Positions 28,628-39,075 of a stretch of DNA of 64,000 nucleotides are shown here, piece after piece (the first letter of the stretch is position 1; the number at the start of each line of letters is the position of its first letter). The notes under the pieces were generated by a model that made no database searches, had not been told where the DNA came from, and worked only from the letters and a program-made list of their open reading frames with translations. Both the position numbers and the translations under genes were made by a program. The DNA is from Gallionella sp. (GTDB lineage Bacteria; Pseudomonadota; Gammaproteobacteria; Burkholderiales; Gallionellaceae): NCBI GenBank assembly GCA_028687335.1, contig JAQUAI010000002.1, positions 1-64,000 of the forward strand, read 5' to 3'.

Positions 28628-30046
28628 TTACTCGACGATCTTGATGCGTTGCCCAACCTTGGGCTCACCGTCGGGATAGTGACCGTTAATCAGGCGCAGA
28701 TAGCTTTCGGCGGATTTTCCCAGCGGCGAGCCTTGGGCTAGGCGAGCATAGGTTTCACCGGGGCGCACGGTAATAGCGCGCACAGTCAGCGGTTTGAGTA
28801 ACTTGCGTTCACGTTCGGTGAGAGCGTGGAAGCTGCGCACGGTATCAATCACATCATTGCGGTAAGTTGCCAAGCCATCGCGGGTTTTGGCTTGAGCTTG
28901 CAAAATATAAGCCTGATGGTTGTGATAGATCACCCCGGCAGTTACGCTGGGCAAGTCGATCAATGCGGCGGGCAATCCGTTGACTTCCAGTGGTTGAATA
29001 TTCGCGCCATAGCCGACCATGCGGCGGGCGTATTCAGGCGGAGAGCCTTGCGGTTTATCGTCCATTTTCATCTGCATCATTGCTATACCTTGCGGGCTGA
29101 CTGCCACAAGCGAGTCCGGCTGGTTGTGAACTTGCCAAGCTTCGGGGAAGTTCACCGCGATGCCGAGATCGCCATGGTAAAAGCGGTTGTTGCGGACGAC
29201 ACCCTGATCGAGGCTGTCGCCGAAAACAATACCGTCAGTCGCATCAAGGAATGCACCGCGTCCCTCGATGGGATTGGCGACAGTCTGTTTGCCTGCCTCG
29301 CCAACAGCCTGCTGCAAGCGCGTGTCATTGTCGGGGTGGGTGGCAAACACGCCGTGATAGCGCCGAGGTTCGCGCCCTTCCTGTTTGGCCAGTTCGGCAT
29401 CTTTCAATTCTTGATTTTTCAGCACGCCAATTACTTTAATGATGGCCTGCGGGTCATATTCGCTACGCGCCAGATAATCCGCGCCAAGACGATCGGCCTC
29501 CAGCTCATGATCGCGCCCATAACCAGAGAGCAATGCGCCGCCTACGAGATTCACCAGATTCTGCGAGCCCGCGTTGTTGATTTGGGGAACGAAAATGGAC
29601 GCGATAGTCAGGCCGATATTTGCGGCTTGCGCTGCACTTTGCTGGCGCACCCCGTGGCGCGCTGTGACGTGGCCGATTTCATGGCCGAGTACGGCAGCCA
29701 ACTCGGCTTCGCTGTTGAGATAGGCCATGATGCCGCGTGTGATGTAAACATAACCACCAGGCAAGGCAAATGCATTGATCTCGGGCGAATCAAGAACAGT
29801 GAAGTGGTATTCCAGATTGGGGCGGTGGCTCTGCTTGGCGAGGCGCTGGCCAACGCGATTGACGTAATCCTGCACCGCTTTCGATTCGTACACCTTGTAT
29901 TGCTGTTTGACCTGCGCATCGTTTTGTCGGCCAACGGCGACTTCCTGCGCTTCGGACATCATCACGAAATCATTTTTACCCGAGACCGGATTTTGGGCGC
30001 AACCGGAAAGCAGGCTAAGGGCTAAGGCGATAAACAGGAAACGCAT
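28628..30046 (-). CDS. M48-family zinc metalloprotease lipoprotein (BepA/LoiP-like)
   Basis: 472 residues. The N-terminus is a lipoprotein signal with LLSGC (Cys16). The M48 domain follows, with zinc motif HEIGH in AVLGHEIGHVTARHG and a downstream ELEADRLGADY glutamate. The C-terminal third ends in a LysM-like peptidoglycan-binding region (about 415-472, TVRPGETYARLA to VGQRIKIVE) rather than the TPR array of BepA. It is probably anchored in the outer membrane and involved in quality control of envelope proteins. First gene ahead of GT39 on this strand, separated from rpmE by a terminator. Confidence 0.9.
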   Translation of the reverse strand: MRFLFIALALSLLSGCAQNPVSGKNDFVMMSEAQEVAVGRQNDAQVKQQYKVYESKAVQDYVNRVGQRLAKQSHRPNLEYHFTVLDSPEINAFALPGGYVYITRGIMAYLNSEAELAAVLGHEIGHVTARHGVRQQSAAQAANIGLTIASIFVPQINNAGSQNLVNLVGGALLSGYGRDHELEADRLGADYLARSEYDPQAIIKVIGVLKNQELKDAELAKQEGREPRRYHGVFATHPDNDTRLQQAVGEAGKQTVANPIEGRGAFLDATDGIVFGDSLDQGVVRNNRFYHGDLGIAVNFPEAWQVHNQPDSLVAVSPQGIAMMQMKMDDKPQGSPPEYARRMVGYGANIQPLEVNGLPAALIDLPSVTAGVIYHNHQAYILQAQAKTRDGLATYRNDVIDTVRSFHALTERERKLLKPLTVRAITVRPGETYARLAQGSPLGKSAESYLRLINGHYPDGEPKVGQRIKIVE

Positions 30047-30144
30047 GGCAACTCCTCGAATAATGCGGGATTGAGATGTCGATAATTTAACCTGACTGGC
30101 CGGTGATAAAAATCAATCTATGTGGCGGCAGGTTGATTCGCTAA

Positions 30145-30174
30145 AAACAAAAAAGGCAGCAAACGCTGCCTTTT
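30145..30174 (-). terminator. Intrinsic terminator after rpmE
   Basis: A 10-bp perfect stem (30151-30160 with 30165-30174) with a four-base loop. On the minus strand it is followed by a T-rich run (complement of 30141-30154). It lies 25 bases past the rpmE stop and before the M48 gene. Confidence 0.85.
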
Positions 30175-30198
30175 GATGTGTTCGCCGTGCGAAGTTCC

Positions 30199-30414
30199 TT
30201 ACGCGGCTGCTTTTGTGCCGTATTTTTGACGGAACTTATCGATACGACCAGCAGTGTCAACGATCTTCTGTGTGCCAGTGTAGAAGGGGTGACACTCGGA
30301 GCAGACTTCGACGCTCAGCGTTGGTTTGCCGATGACAGATTTGGTCTTGAAGCTGTTGCCGCAACTGCAAGTTACGGTGATCTCTTGGTAATTCGGGTGG
30401 ATGTCTGCTTTCAT
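30199..30414 (-). CDS. rpmE: 50S ribosomal protein L31 (zinc-binding form)
   Basis: 71 residues, starting [10 protein letters not shown], the L31 hallmark. Four cysteines (Cys16, Cys18, Cys38, Cys41 in CSC and CSEC) make this the C+ zinc-ribbon form. The sequence [16 protein letters not shown] is typical. AAGGAAAG sits just before the start. Monocistronic: divergent from the MFS gene and ended by a hairpin. Confidence 0.97.
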   Translation of the reverse strand: MKADIHPNYQEITVTCSCGNSFKTKSVIGKPTLSVEVCSECHPFYTGTQKIVDTAGRIDKFRQKYGTKAAA

Positions 30415-30595
30415 TTTCTTTCCTTATGTTCGGTTTGGTGCGGCGGGTGTACGCACTCACAGGGGCGCGCATTATCCATAAAAACCCGATGCTGTGCAAT
30501 TTTTTGTATTTTTCTCATCGGGTTGGGTGTGGCGTTGGCTGGCGGGAGCGGCATCGCTTACACTCCACCCACAACTGCTACCACGATTTTGAGAT

Positions 30596-31864
30596 ATGTC
30601 CAATTTAAGCCGAAATGATTACCGCACACTCGCGCTGGCCGCCTTGGGCGGTGCGCTGGAATTTTACGACTTCATTATTTTTGTCTTCTTTGCTGCTGTC
30701 ATCGCACAGCTGTTTTTCCCGCCTGATATGCCGGATTGGCTGCGCCAAGTGCAGACCTTTGGCATCTTTGCTGCTGGATATTTAGCGCGCCCGCTGGGCG
30801 GTATCATCATGGCGCACTTTGGTGATCTATTCGGGCGCAAACGCATGTTCATGTTGAGCATTCTGCTGATGACGCTGCCCACGCTGGCCATCGGCCTGCT
30901 GCCGACTTACGTCAGTATCGGTATTTGGGCTCCGTTACTGTTGCTGGCATTGCGTGTGATGCAGGGGGCGGCCATTGGCGGCGAAGTGCCGGGTGCATGG
31001 GTATTTGTCGCCGAGCATGTGCCAGAAAAACACGTCGGCTTCGCCTGTGGCACGCTCACGGCAGGGCTTACTGGCGGGATTTTGCTGGGCTCTCTGGTGG
31101 CTACGGCGATTAATCAGTTGTACACCCCGGCGGAAGTCGTGGCTGAAGGCTGGCGCGTCCCGTTTATTATCGGCGGGGTATTCGGATTGATTTCGGTTTG
31201 GCTGCGCCAGTATTTGCACGAAACACCTGTGTTCAAAGAAATGCAGGCACGCCAGCAATTGGCTGACGAGTTGCCCCTGAAAACTGTGGTGCGCGCGCAT
31301 CGCCCCGCTGTGGTGCTGACCATGCTGATGACTTGGTTGCTGTCTGCTGCCGTGGTCGTGATGATTCTGATGACGCCGACGCTGGTACAAAAGCTGTATG
31401 CCATTCCTGCTGCAACTGCCTTGCAGGCGAATAGCATTGCCACGCTATTTCTGAGTATTGGCTGCGTGTTGTTTGGCGCGCTAGCGGATCGCTTCGGTGC
31501 GGGACGAGTTTTGGCTGCGGGATGTGTGATGCTGGGCGTGACCTCGATGTTGTTTTACCAGCAGATGGCCAGTGCGCCGGAAAACATCTATGGCTGGTAT
31601 GCCCTGTGCGGTTTCTTCGTCGGGGTGATTGGTGTGGTTCCCAGTACGGCGGTGCGGGCATTTCCGCCGGCGGTGCGTTTTTCCGGCTTGTCGTTCTCGT
31701 ACAACGTGGCGTATGCCGTGTTCGGCGGCTTTACACCGGTGCTGATTAGCTTGATGCTGCCTTGGGATCGTATGGCTCCAGCGCATTATGTTGCGGTGCT
31801 GAGTGCGGTGGGGGTAAGTATCGGTCTGTATTTGATGCGGCGCGAGGCGGCGGTGATTAGATAG
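30596..31864 (+). CDS. MFS transporter, metabolite:H+ symporter (MHS) type
   Basis: 422 residues with 12 membrane helices. The N-terminus (GGALEFYDFIIFVFF) and the loop 2-3 motif GDLFGRKRMF are typical of the metabolite:proton symporter family (ProP/KgtP/ShiA relatives). The second half has a weaker repeat, GALADRFGAGRV. Such carriers import organic acids or compatible solutes; the substrate cannot be told. It stands alone between rpmE (divergent) and ispB, 104 bp downstream. Confidence 0.85.
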   Translation: MSNLSRNDYRTLALAALGGALEFYDFIIFVFFAAVIAQLFFPPDMPDWLRQVQTFGIFAAGYLARPLGGIIMAHFGDLFGRKRMFMLSILLMTLPTLAIGLLPTYVSIGIWAPLLLLALRVMQGAAIGGEVPGAWVFVAEHVPEKHVGFACGTLTAGLTGGILLGSLVATAINQLYTPAEVVAEGWRVPFIIGGVFGLISVWLRQYLHETPVFKEMQARQQLADELPLKTVVRAHRPAVVLTMLMTWLLSAAVVVMILMTPTLVQKLYAIPAATALQANSIATLFLSIGCVLFGALADRFGAGRVLAAGCVMLGVTSMLFYQQMASAPENIYGWYALCGFFVGVIGVVPSTAVRAFPPAVRFSGLSFSYNVAYAVFGGFTPVLISLMLPWDRMAPAHYVAVLSAVGVSIGLYLMRREAAVIR

Positions 31865-31968
31865 GGGTTTTGTGCGACAATGCGCCCGCAAAACTCAAAG
31901 AGCGTATGGATGCGCCGAACGAAATTCTGGCAGTTTCTGCCCCAACTCGGGATAGGTAGGAAAGACTC

Positions 31969-32931
31969 TTGGATAATCTCAAGCAATTGATCGCGGCTGA
32001 TATGTTGGCGGTTGATCAAGTCATTCGTGCACGGTTGCACTCGGAAGTGCCGCTGGTCAATCAGGTGGGCGAGTACATCATCAACAGCGGCGGCAAGCGT
32101 CTGCGTCCGGCATTGGTGGTTTTGTCGGCGCTCGCGTTTGACTATCGCGGCAAGCATCACCACGAGCTGGCCGCTGTGGTCGAGTTTATTCATACTGCCA
32201 CGCTGCTGCATGACGATGTGGTGGACGAATCTGACTTGCGTCGCGGTCGCGAAACTGCCAATGCCATGTTCGGCAATGCTGCCAGCGTGCTGGTCGGCGA
32301 CTTCCTGTACTCGCGCGCGTTCCAGATGATGGTTGATGTCGGGCAGATGCGCGTGATGCAAACCTTGGCCGATGCCACTAACACCATTGCCGAAGGCGAA
32401 GTGTTGCAGTTGCTCAACTGTCACGATGCCAGCGTCGATGTGCCGAATTACATGCGCGTCATTCATTACAAAACTGCCAAACTGTTTGAGGCTGCCATGC
32501 GCCTCGGGGCGATTCTCGGCAATGCCTCGCCCGCCGAAGAAGAGGCCGCAGCCAATTACGGCATGCATCTTGGCACTGCATTTCAGCTGGTTGACGACGT
32601 GCTGGATTACTCCGCCGATGAGGCGCAAACCGGCAAGCACTTGGGCGACGACCTCGCCGAAGGCAAGCCAACATTGCCACTGATTTATGCCATGCAAAAA
32701 GGTACGGCGGAACAGGCTGCAATTGTGCGCGAGGCGATTGAGCAGGGTGATGTGAATCAATTTGGTGCTGTGTTGCAAGTGATACGTGACACAGGCGCGT
32801 TGCAATTCACGCGCGAACAGGCGCAACGCGAAGCCGATGCGGCATGTGCGCAAATTGCCCAGTTTGCTGATTCAAATTACAAACAGAGTTTGCTAAAATT
32901 AGCCCACTTCGCTGCATCGCGGCAATTCTAG
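31969..32931 (+). CDS. ispB: Octaprenyl diphosphate synthase (polyprenyl synthase)
   Basis: 320 residues. Trans-prenyltransferase motifs: GGKRLRP, first Asp-rich motif DDVVD (residues 82-86), the GxK-type LGDDLAEGKPTLP, and second Asp-rich motif QLVDDVLDY. It makes the long isoprenoid side chain of ubiquinone (chain length inferred from family). The start is a TTG at 31969 with GTAGGAAAG upstream; no ATG fits better. Directly upstream of tRNA-Pro, an arrangement I recall from other betaproteobacteria. Confidence 0.93.
   Translation: MDNLKQLIAADMLAVDQVIRARLHSEVPLVNQVGEYIINSGGKRLRPALVVLSALAFDYRGKHHHELAAVVEFIHTATLLHDDVVDESDLRRGRETANAMFGNAASVLVGDFLYSRAFQMMVDVGQMRVMQTLADATNTIAEGEVLQLLNCHDASVDVPNYMRVIHYKTAKLFEAAMRLGAILGNASPAEEEAAANYGMHLGTAFQLVDDVLDYSADEAQTGKHLGDDLAEGKPTLPLIYAMQKGTAEQAAIVREAIEQGDVNQFGAVLQVIRDTGALQFTREQAQREADAACAQIAQFADSNYKQSLLKLAHFAASRQF
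32871..32899 (+). promoter_or_regulatory. Possible sigma70 promoter for tRNA-Pro
   Basis: TTCAAA (32871-32876) and TAAAAT (32894-32899) are 17 bases apart within the 3' end of ispB. A GC-containing discriminator follows, as in many stable-RNA promoters. The first tRNA base would be about 44 bases after the start site. The -35 is weak, so read-through from ispB is an alternative. Confidence 0.35.
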
Positions 32932-32949
32932 CTTCATTTTGTTTCAAGT

Positions 32950-33026
32950 CGGAGCGTGGCTCAGCCTGGTAGAGCACTGCGTTCGGGACGCAGGGGTCGG
33001 AGGTTCGAATCCTCTCGCTCCGACCA
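32950..33026 (+). tRNA. tRNA-Pro (anticodon CGG)
   Basis: 77 bases with a complete cloverleaf. The acceptor stem CGGAGCG pairs with CGCTCCG; the anticodon stem CTGCG/CGCAG encloses loop TTCGGGA with anticodon CGG; the T-arm is GGAGG-TTCGAAT-CCTCT. The discriminator A and an encoded CCA follow (33024-33026). It reads CCG codons. Confidence 0.97.
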
Positions 33027-33117
33027 TTCTTAAGTTAATCATTTAATTCCCTCATCGCTCCCGAGTCGGCACTGGTTTGATTTCGGGTTTGCGGTATGAG
33101 TAATCCGGTTATTTTTC

Positions 33118-35466
33118 ATGCTCCCATCCATCGAACAACGTCTCGCTTTTGAACTTTCCGCCAAACCGCAACAAGTTGCCGCCGCCGTCGCGCTGCTTGA
33201 TGAGGGGGCCACAGTGCCGTTTATTTCGCGCTATCGCAAAGAGGCCACCGGCGGGCTGGATGATACGCAATTGCGCATGCTGGAAGATCGGCTGAGTTAT
33301 TTGCGCGAGTTGGAAGACCGGCGTGCCACCATCATTGCGTCGATCACCGAGCAGAATAAGATGACACCGGAATTGCTGAATGCTATCAGCCATGCCGAAG
33401 ACAAAACGCGTTTGGAGGATTTGTATTTACCCTACAAGCCCAAGCGGCGCACCAAAGCGCAAATTGCGCAGGAGGCTGGCTTGTTGCCTTTGGCAGATGC
33501 GCTGCTGGCCGACCCGATGCTGCATCCCGAAGCGCAGGCAGCCGCTTATCTGCGTCCCGCATTTACCACCGAGAACGGCGACAACCCCGGTGTGGCCGAC
33601 ACCAAAGCTGCGCTGGAAGGTGCGCGCCATATATTGATGGAACGCTTCGCCGAAGATGCCGAGTTGCTACAGGGCCTGCGCGAATATTTGCAAGCGCACG
33701 GTGTGGTCGAATCCAAAGTGGTTGAGGGGAAACAAGCTGAGGCGGAAAAATTCGCCGACTATTTCGACTACAGCGAAACCATCAACACTATCCCCTCGCA
33801 TCGGGCGCTAGCCGTGTTTCGCGGTCGCCGCGAGGGAATGCTGGATGTCACTTTACGGCTCGACAGCGAAATCGAAAAGCCGAAATGGGATGCTCCGCTC
33901 AATCCCTGCGAGGCGCGTATCGCCAAACGTTTCGGCATCATCAATCAGGCTCGTCCGGCCGATAAATGGCTGGGCGAGGTAGTGCGCTGGACTTGGCGCG
34001 TGAAAAGCTTTTTGCATTTGGAAAGCGAACTGATGGGTGCGCTGCGTGAGCGTGCCGAAAACGAAGCCATTCATGTATTTGCACGCAATTTGAAAGACCT
34101 GCTGCTGGCTGCACCAGCCGGACCGCGCGCGACGATGGGGTTGGATCCCGGCATTCGTACTGGCGTGAAAGTTGCGGTGGTGGATCGAACCGGCAAGGTA
34201 CTTGATACTGCTGTGATCTATCCACACCAACCTAGGAATGACTGGGATGGCGCGCTGCATACCTTGGGAAAACTAGCGGAAAAACATCAAGTCGCGCTGA
34301 TTTCCATCGGCAATGGCACCGCTTCGCGTGAAACCGAAAAACTGGCGCTCGACCTCATCAAGCAGCGTCCCGAGTTGAATCTCACCAAAATCGTCGTTTC
34401 TGAAGCGGGTGCATCGGTGTACTCCGCCTCCGAATTTGCTTCGCGCGAATTGCCGGAAATGGATGTGTCGTTGCGCGGGGCGGTATCCATTGCGCGCCGT
34501 TTGCAAGATCCACTGGCCGAACTAGTGAAGATCGACCCCAAGTCCATCGGGGTGGGGCAATATCAGCACGATGTGAGCCAAGTGCAGTTAGCTCGTTCGC
34601 TGGACGCGGTGGTGGAAGATTGCGTGAACGCAGTGGGCGTGGATGTGAATACCGCTTCGGCTCCGCTATTGGCGCGTGTATCTGGTTTGAGCAGCAGTGT
34701 GGCGCAAAGTATTGTTAGTTACCGCGACGCAAACGGCATGTTCACCAGCCGTTCCGCGCTGAAAAAAGTGCCGCGCTTGGGCGACAAAACTTTCGAGCAA
34801 GCGGCGGGATTTTTGCGCATCATCGGCGGCGATGATCCGCTTGATGCCTCGGCGGTTCACCCCGAGTCTTATCCGGTGGTGAAAAACATTCTTGCCGATC
34901 TGCAAAAAGGCATCAAAGAAATCATCGGCGACAGCCGTTTGCTGAAGTCGCTCAATCCAAGCAAATACGCCAATGAGCAATTTGGTATCCCCACCATCAG
35001 CGACATCTTGCGCGAGTTGGAAAAGCCGGGGCGAGACCCGCGCCCGGAGTTTGTCACCGCAACCTTCAAAGAGGGCGTGGAAGAGATCAAGGATCTGAAG
35101 CCTGACATGATCCTCGAAGGCGTAGTCACTAACGTCGCGGCGTTTGGAGCCTTTGTTGATATCGGCGTGCATCAGGACGGGCTGGTACACATTTCCGCTT
35201 TATCCAACACCTTCGTCAAAGACCCGCACAGTGTGGTCAAAGCTGGACAGGTGGTTAAAGTCAAAGTGTTGGAAGTGGACGAAAAGCGCAAGCGCATCGC
35301 GCTCACCATGCGCTTGACTGACAGCGCGGCACAAAGTGGCAGAGCCGATGTGCCGCGCGACAAAGCCAACGATGCAAAGCGCATGGCGCAACACAATCAG
35401 CGTGCGGCGCAGCAACCGGTGGCGAATAGCGCGATGGCCAACGCTTTCGCCAAGTTGAAAGGCTAA
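33118..35466 (+). CDS. tex: Tex, RNA-binding transcription accessory protein
   Basis: 782 residues, full Tex length. In order: helical Tex N-terminal region, YqgF/RNase H-like fold (near [16 protein letters not shown]), helix-hairpin-helix pairs ([17 protein letters not shown]), and a C-terminal S1 domain ([20 protein letters not shown] to [15 protein letters not shown]). Tex binds nucleic acid and affects transcription; its precise job is unsettled. The tail after S1 is rich in Gln, Ala and Arg. recQ starts one base after its stop. Confidence 0.97.
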   Translation: MLPSIEQRLAFELSAKPQQVAAAVALLDEGATVPFISRYRKEATGGLDDTQLRMLEDRLSYLRELEDRRATIIASITEQNKMTPELLNAISHAEDKTRLEDLYLPYKPKRRTKAQIAQEAGLLPLADALLADPMLHPEAQAAAYLRPAFTTENGDNPGVADTKAALEGARHILMERFAEDAELLQGLREYLQAHGVVESKVVEGKQAEAEKFADYFDYSETINTIPSHRALAVFRGRREGMLDVTLRLDSEIEKPKWDAPLNPCEARIAKRFGIINQARPADKWLGEVVRWTWRVKSFLHLESELMGALRERAENEAIHVFARNLKDLLLAAPAGPRATMGLDPGIRTGVKVAVVDRTGKVLDTAVIYPHQPRNDWDGALHTLGKLAEKHQVALISIGNGTASRETEKLALDLIKQRPELNLTKIVVSEAGASVYSASEFASRELPEMDVSLRGAVSIARRLQDPLAELVKIDPKSIGVGQYQHDVSQVQLARSLDAVVEDCVNAVGVDVNTASAPLLARVSGLSSSVAQSIVSYRDANGMFTSRSALKKVPRLGDKTFEQAAGFLRIIGGDDPLDASAVHPESYPVVKNILADLQKGIKEIIGDSRLLKSLNPSKYANEQFGIPTISDILRELEKPGRDPRPEFVTATFKEGVEEIKDLKPDMILEGVVTNVAAFGAFVDIGVHQDGLVHISALSNTFVKDPHSVVKAGQVVKVKVLEVDEKRKRIALTMRLTDSAAQSGRADVPRDKANDAKRMAQHNQRAAQQPVANSAMANAFAKLKG

Positions 35467-35467
35467 A

Positions 35468-37291
35468 TTGTCCCGTTCGGCACACAGCGTTTTACGCGAC
35501 ACGTTCGGTTATGCCGAATTTCGCGGCGCGCAGCGAGACATTGTCGAACATGTAATTAGTGGTGGCGACGCACTGGTGCTGATGCCAACCGGCGGTGGCA
35601 AATCGCTGTGTTACCAGATTCCTGCTTTGTTGCGCGACGGTGTCGGTATCGTCGTATCGCCGCTGATCGCGCTGATGCAAGATCAAGTCGATGCGCTCAA
35701 ACAGCTGGGCGTATCGGCGGCATTTTTGAATTCCAGCCTGGACGCGGATGCGGCGCGCGAAGTATCGCGGCAAGCCTTGCATGGCGAACTGAAGCTGCTT
35801 TACGTCGCCCCCGAGCGGCTGATGACGGAAGGCTTTCTCGGCTTGCTGGAGCGACTACAGCAAGACAACGGTATCGCCTTATTTGCCATTGACGAAGCGC
35901 ATTGCGTTTCGCAATGGGGGCATGATTTCCGTCCCGAATACCGCGCGCTTACTGTGCTGCACGAACGTTTTCCGACAGTGCCGCGTATCGCGCTTACTGC
36001 CACGGCCGATGCCCCGACGCGGCGCGAAATCGTCGAGCGTTTGGCGCTGGAACAAGCCCGACAATTCGTATCCAGTTTTGATCGTCCCAACATCCGTTAT
36101 CGCGTCACGCTCAAAGACAACGCGCGCAAACAGTTACAGCACTTTCTCGAAAGTGAACATCCTGATGATGCTGGTATCGTCTATTGCCTATCGCGCATAA
36201 AAGTCGAAGAAACGGCGGACTGGTTGAAACAACAAGGCTGGGATGCGCTGCCTTATCACGCCGGGTTAGATGCTTCTGTGCGCAACAAAAACCAGCGTCG
36301 TTTTTTGCGCGAAGAGGGTGTCATTATGGTTGCTACCGTCGCGTTCGGTATGGGCATCGACAAACCCAACGTGCGCTTCGTTGCTCATCTCGATCTTCCT
36401 AAAAGCATGGAAGGTTACTATCAGGAAACGGGTCGCGCCGGGCGCGATGGCCTGCCTGCAAATGCGTGGATGGCTTACGGCCTAGGCGATGTTGTTTCGA
36501 TGCGCCAGATGCTAATGTCCGGCGAGGCAGCGGAAGAACGCAAGCGCGTGGAGCTGCAAAAACTCGATGCGCTGCTCGGCTTCTGCGAATCCACTGCATG
36601 TCGCCACCAAACCATCTTGCGCTACTTTGGCGAAGAGCATCCCGGTGCTTGCGGTCAGTGTGACAACTGCCTATCGCCGGTGGATACCTGGGATGCCACG
36701 CAAGCGGCGCAGATGGCATTGTCTTGCGTTTACCGAACAGGGCAGCGCTTCGGTGTCGTGCATCTGATTGATGTGCTGCTCGGAAAATCAAACGCCAAAA
36801 TCGAACAATTCAACCACCAGCAACTCAGCACCTTTGGTATCGGTAAAGAGTTGGTGGCGGCTCAATGGAGTAGTGTCTATCGTCAACTCGTCGCGGCCGG
36901 ATTGCTCACCGTTGATATGGAAGCCTACGGCGGATTGCGTCTCACTGAAGCCGCCCGTCCTGTGTTGCGCGGCGAACAAGCAGTGTGGCTGCGCCGCGAT
37001 GTGCAGCCTGCTAAACGCACCGGCAGCAAAATCGAACGCAGCACCCGTGCCCGCGAAGCCTTTGCCGGAGCCAACGACGACCCGCTATGGCAAGCCCTCA
37101 AAGCCAAACGCATGGAGCTGGCACGCGAACAAGGCGTACCGCCCTATGTCATTTTTCACGACAGCACATTGCTGGAAATGCTCAATCGAAAACCGCAAAC
37201 GCTGGATGAAATGGGACGCATCAGCGGTGTCGGGCAAAGCAAACTGATGCGCTATGGCGATGACTTTTTGGAGGTGTTGGAGCAGCGATGA
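35468..37291 (+). CDS. recQ: ATP-dependent DNA helicase RecQ
   Basis: 607 residues. Helicase motifs are clear: TGGGKS (residues 41-46), [28 protein letters not shown] and the arginine-finger region [10 protein letters not shown]. The zinc-binding RQC part carries Cys residues in STACRHQ and GACGQCDNC, and an HRDC domain ends the protein ([15 protein letters not shown]). RecQ unwinds DNA 3' to 5' in recombination and fork repair. The TTG start at 35468 directly follows the tex stop, so the pair is likely co-transcribed. Confidence 0.97.
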   Translation: MSRSAHSVLRDTFGYAEFRGAQRDIVEHVISGGDALVLMPTGGGKSLCYQIPALLRDGVGIVVSPLIALMQDQVDALKQLGVSAAFLNSSLDADAAREVSRQALHGELKLLYVAPERLMTEGFLGLLERLQQDNGIALFAIDEAHCVSQWGHDFRPEYRALTVLHERFPTVPRIALTATADAPTRREIVERLALEQARQFVSSFDRPNIRYRVTLKDNARKQLQHFLESEHPDDAGIVYCLSRIKVEETADWLKQQGWDALPYHAGLDASVRNKNQRRFLREEGVIMVATVAFGMGIDKPNVRFVAHLDLPKSMEGYYQETGRAGRDGLPANAWMAYGLGDVVSMRQMLMSGEAAEERKRVELQKLDALLGFCESTACRHQTILRYFGEEHPGACGQCDNCLSPVDTWDATQAAQMALSCVYRTGQRFGVVHLIDVLLGKSNAKIEQFNHQQLSTFGIGKELVAAQWSSVYRQLVAAGLLTVDMEAYGGLRLTEAARPVLRGEQAVWLRRDVQPAKRTGSKIERSTRAREAFAGANDDPLWQALKAKRMELAREQGVPPYVIFHDSTLLEMLNRKPQTLDEMGRISGVGQSKLMRYGDDFLEVLEQR

Positions 37292-37625
37292 CTTTTGGTG
37301 TCGCGCATGTTTGGCTGCGCTACGGTCTCGATGAAGTCGTTGTGATAAATCGGCAATCGAGCTAGGGCGCTCCAATGACCGACTTGGTGAATAAGTCAGT
37401 ATCCCTTTGATGCTTTATATTTTCTGAAAAATCCGAAGATCGCACGGTTCAAGTTATATGTTCCTCGCGCCCCATAGCTAATCAGCCTTTGCTTAACTTC
37501 CTCCTCGCTCTATCACAAACAACTTTAGCTAAATTCTGCAATTCATTGCTTTATAAGCATATTTTATTTTGATTAAGAATATGCGCTAACTCATTGTTGC
37601 AAAAAGAAAAACTCTGTTTTCTTGC
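37292..37625. other. AT-rich intergenic region between recQ and mraZ
   Basis: About 330 bases without a gene I can support. It becomes AT-rich towards mraZ. A 7-bp inverted repeat, GCATATT at 37557-37563 and AATATGC at 37578-37584, is preceded by TGCTTTATAAGCA. It could be a regulatory site or a weak hairpin. I see no clear recQ terminator. A 25-codon frame overlapping the recQ stop (37288-37365) has no supporting feature. Confidence 0.5.
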
Positions 37626-37654
37626 TTGACCCTCCCAGATATTTTCAATATAGT
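37626..37654 (+). promoter_or_regulatory. mraZ/dcw cluster sigma70-type promoter
   Basis: TTGACC (37626-37631) and TATAGT (37649-37654) are separated by exactly 17 bases, close to the sigma70 consensus. It lies 43 bases before the mraZ ATG and drives the long dcw operon. The last bases of the -10 are inside the first MraZ repeat, which suits repression by MraZ. Confidence 0.75.
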
Positions 37655-37688
37655 GGGCGCAAGTGGTAAAAAGTGGGTAATAGTGGGG
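37652..37688 (+). promoter_or_regulatory. MraZ operator: four 10-bp-phased repeats
   Basis: AGTGG recurs at 37652, 37662, 37672 and 37682, exactly 10 bases apart (units AGTGGGCGCA, AGTGGTAAAA, AGTGGGTAAT, AGTGGGGAAA). Spaced TGGG(N) repeats ahead of mraZ are the known binding sites of MraZ, which represses its own operon. The second unit has lost the last G of TGGG. The fourth unit also supplies the mraZ ribosome binding site. Confidence 0.85.
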
Positions 37689-37696
37689 AAATGGCA

Positions 37697-38143
37697 ATGT
37701 TTCAGGGAGCGGTACAACTCAATCTAGATGGCAAGGGGCGCTTGGCAATACCAACGCGCCACCGTGACATGCTGCTCGCGAATTGTGCGGGCCAGTTGGT
37801 GTTGACTGCTGATGCTGATGGTTGCTTGTTGATGTATCCGCAGCCTGAGTGGCTGCCTATCCGCGAAAAGTTGATGCAGCTTTCCGCGTTCAATCCGCGC
37901 ATTCGTGCGCTTCAGCGTTTTTTGGTGGGTCATGCGGAAGATGTCGTGATGGATGCGGCAGGCCGTGTCTTGGTTTCTCCTACGTTGCGCGCTTATGCGG
38001 TGTTGGATAAGCGGGTGATGTTGATCGGGCAGGGTAATAAATTCGAGTTGTGGGATGAGGCGCGTTGGCAGGCTCAGCACGAGAAGATGATTGGCTTTAC
38101 CGACGGCGATCTGCCGCCGGAGCTTGAAGGATTCACTTTGTGA
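37697..38143 (+). CDS. mraZ: Transcriptional regulator MraZ
   Basis: 148 residues. Two SpoVT/AbrB-like swapped-hairpin domains, each with a DxxGR motif: [15 protein letters not shown] and [11 protein letters not shown]. MraZ forms ring-shaped oligomers and binds repeated TGGG sites to repress the dcw operon. I chose the ATG at 37697 ([10 protein letters not shown] aligns with E. coli MFRGATLVNL) with GGGG eight bases upstream; ATG 37691 and GTG 37673 are less likely since they lie in the operator. The stop overlaps rsmH. Confidence 0.95.
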   Translation: MFQGAVQLNLDGKGRLAIPTRHRDMLLANCAGQLVLTADADGCLLMYPQPEWLPIREKLMQLSAFNPRIRALQRFLVGHAEDVVMDAAGRVLVSPTLRAYAVLDKRVMLIGQGNKFELWDEARWQAQHEKMIGFTDGDLPPELEGFTL

Positions 38144-39075
38144 GTGATGGGTTGGCTCACGCCACCGTCCTGTTGAATGAAGCTGTCGAAGCCTTGCGCA
38201 TTAATCCGAACGGGATTTATGTGGATGGTACGTTTGGTCGCGGCGGGCACAGTCGTTTGATTTTGAGTCGGTTGGGTGAATGTGGTCGCTTGGTTGCGCT
38301 GGATAAAGACCCAGCAGCGATTGCGGCGGGGCAGGCGATTGGTGATGCGCGTTTTCAGTTGGTGCATCGCGGTTTTGAGTATATGGCCGAGGTGTTGCGC
38401 GAGCAGGACATCACTAAGGTGGATGGCATCTTGCTGGATTTGGGGGTGTCGTCGCCGCAGTTGGATGAGGCTGGGCGGGGTTTTAGTTTTCGGTTCGATG
38501 CGCCGCTAGATATGCGCATGGATACCAGTAGTGGGATGACGGCTGCCGAGTGGTTGGCGGTAGTGGATGAAGGTGAGCTTGCGGAGGTGATACGTGATTA
38601 CGGCGAAGAACGGTTTGCTAGGCAGATTGCAAGGGCGGTTGTTGTTGCGCGCGCAACTGAACCGATCAACACCACGAAGCAGTTATCCGATCTGGTTGGC
38701 AAAACGGTACGCACACGTGAAACAGGGAAGAACCCGGCGACTCGTACCTTTCAGGCTATACGGATTTATCTCAACCGGGAGCTCGAAGAGCTTGCGCGGG
38801 TCTTGCCAGAGTGCGTGACGTTGCTCAAACCGGAAGGTCGTTTGGCGGTGATCAGTTTTCATTCGCTGGAAGACCGTATGGTCAAGCGCTTTATGCGCGA
38901 AACAGCTGAGGGTGACAAGTTGCCGCGCAATGTGCCGATTCGTGCCGATCAAGTGCCGCCCGCACGGGTGAGGTTGGTGGGTAAGGCGGTGATGGCGGGT
39001 GAGGCGGAGGTGTCGGCCAATCCGCGCGCGCGCAGTGCGGTGATGCGGGTGTTGGAGCGTACCGATGTTGCGTAG
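38140..39075 (+). CDS. rsmH: 16S rRNA (cytosine1402-N4)-methyltransferase
   Basis: 311 residues, GTG start overlapping the mraZ stop. Family signatures are [24 protein letters not shown] (AdoMet-binding), [27 protein letters not shown] and the C-terminal [15 protein letters not shown]. RsmH methylates N4 of C1402 in 16S rRNA. Its 3' end overlaps ftsL by 11 bases. Confidence 0.97.
   Translation: MSDGLAHATVLLNEAVEALRINPNGIYVDGTFGRGGHSRLILSRLGECGRLVALDKDPAAIAAGQAIGDARFQLVHRGFEYMAEVLREQDITKVDGILLDLGVSSPQLDEAGRGFSFRFDAPLDMRMDTSSGMTAAEWLAVVDEGELAEVIRDYGEERFARQIARAVVVARATEPINTTKQLSDLVGKTVRTRETGKNPATRTFQAIRIYLNRELEELARVLPECVTLLKPEGRLAVISFHSLEDRMVKRFMRETAEGDKLPRNVPIRADQVPPARVRLVGKAVMAGEAEVSANPRARSAVMRVLERTDVA

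Noticed and set aside
28826-30025. 399-codon open frame on the plus strand
   Set aside because: It lies wholly opposite the M48 peptidase gene, whose signal peptide, HEIGH motif and LysM-like tail are clear. The antisense product shows no recognisable domain.
31786-32853. 355-codon open frame on the minus strand
   Set aside because: Antisense to ispB and the end of the MFS gene; no domain or ribosome site.
37288-37365. 25-residue ORF overlapping the recQ stop
   Set aside because: Unlike the two micro-ORFs in the dcw cluster, it is not linked to a following gene and has no supporting signal.
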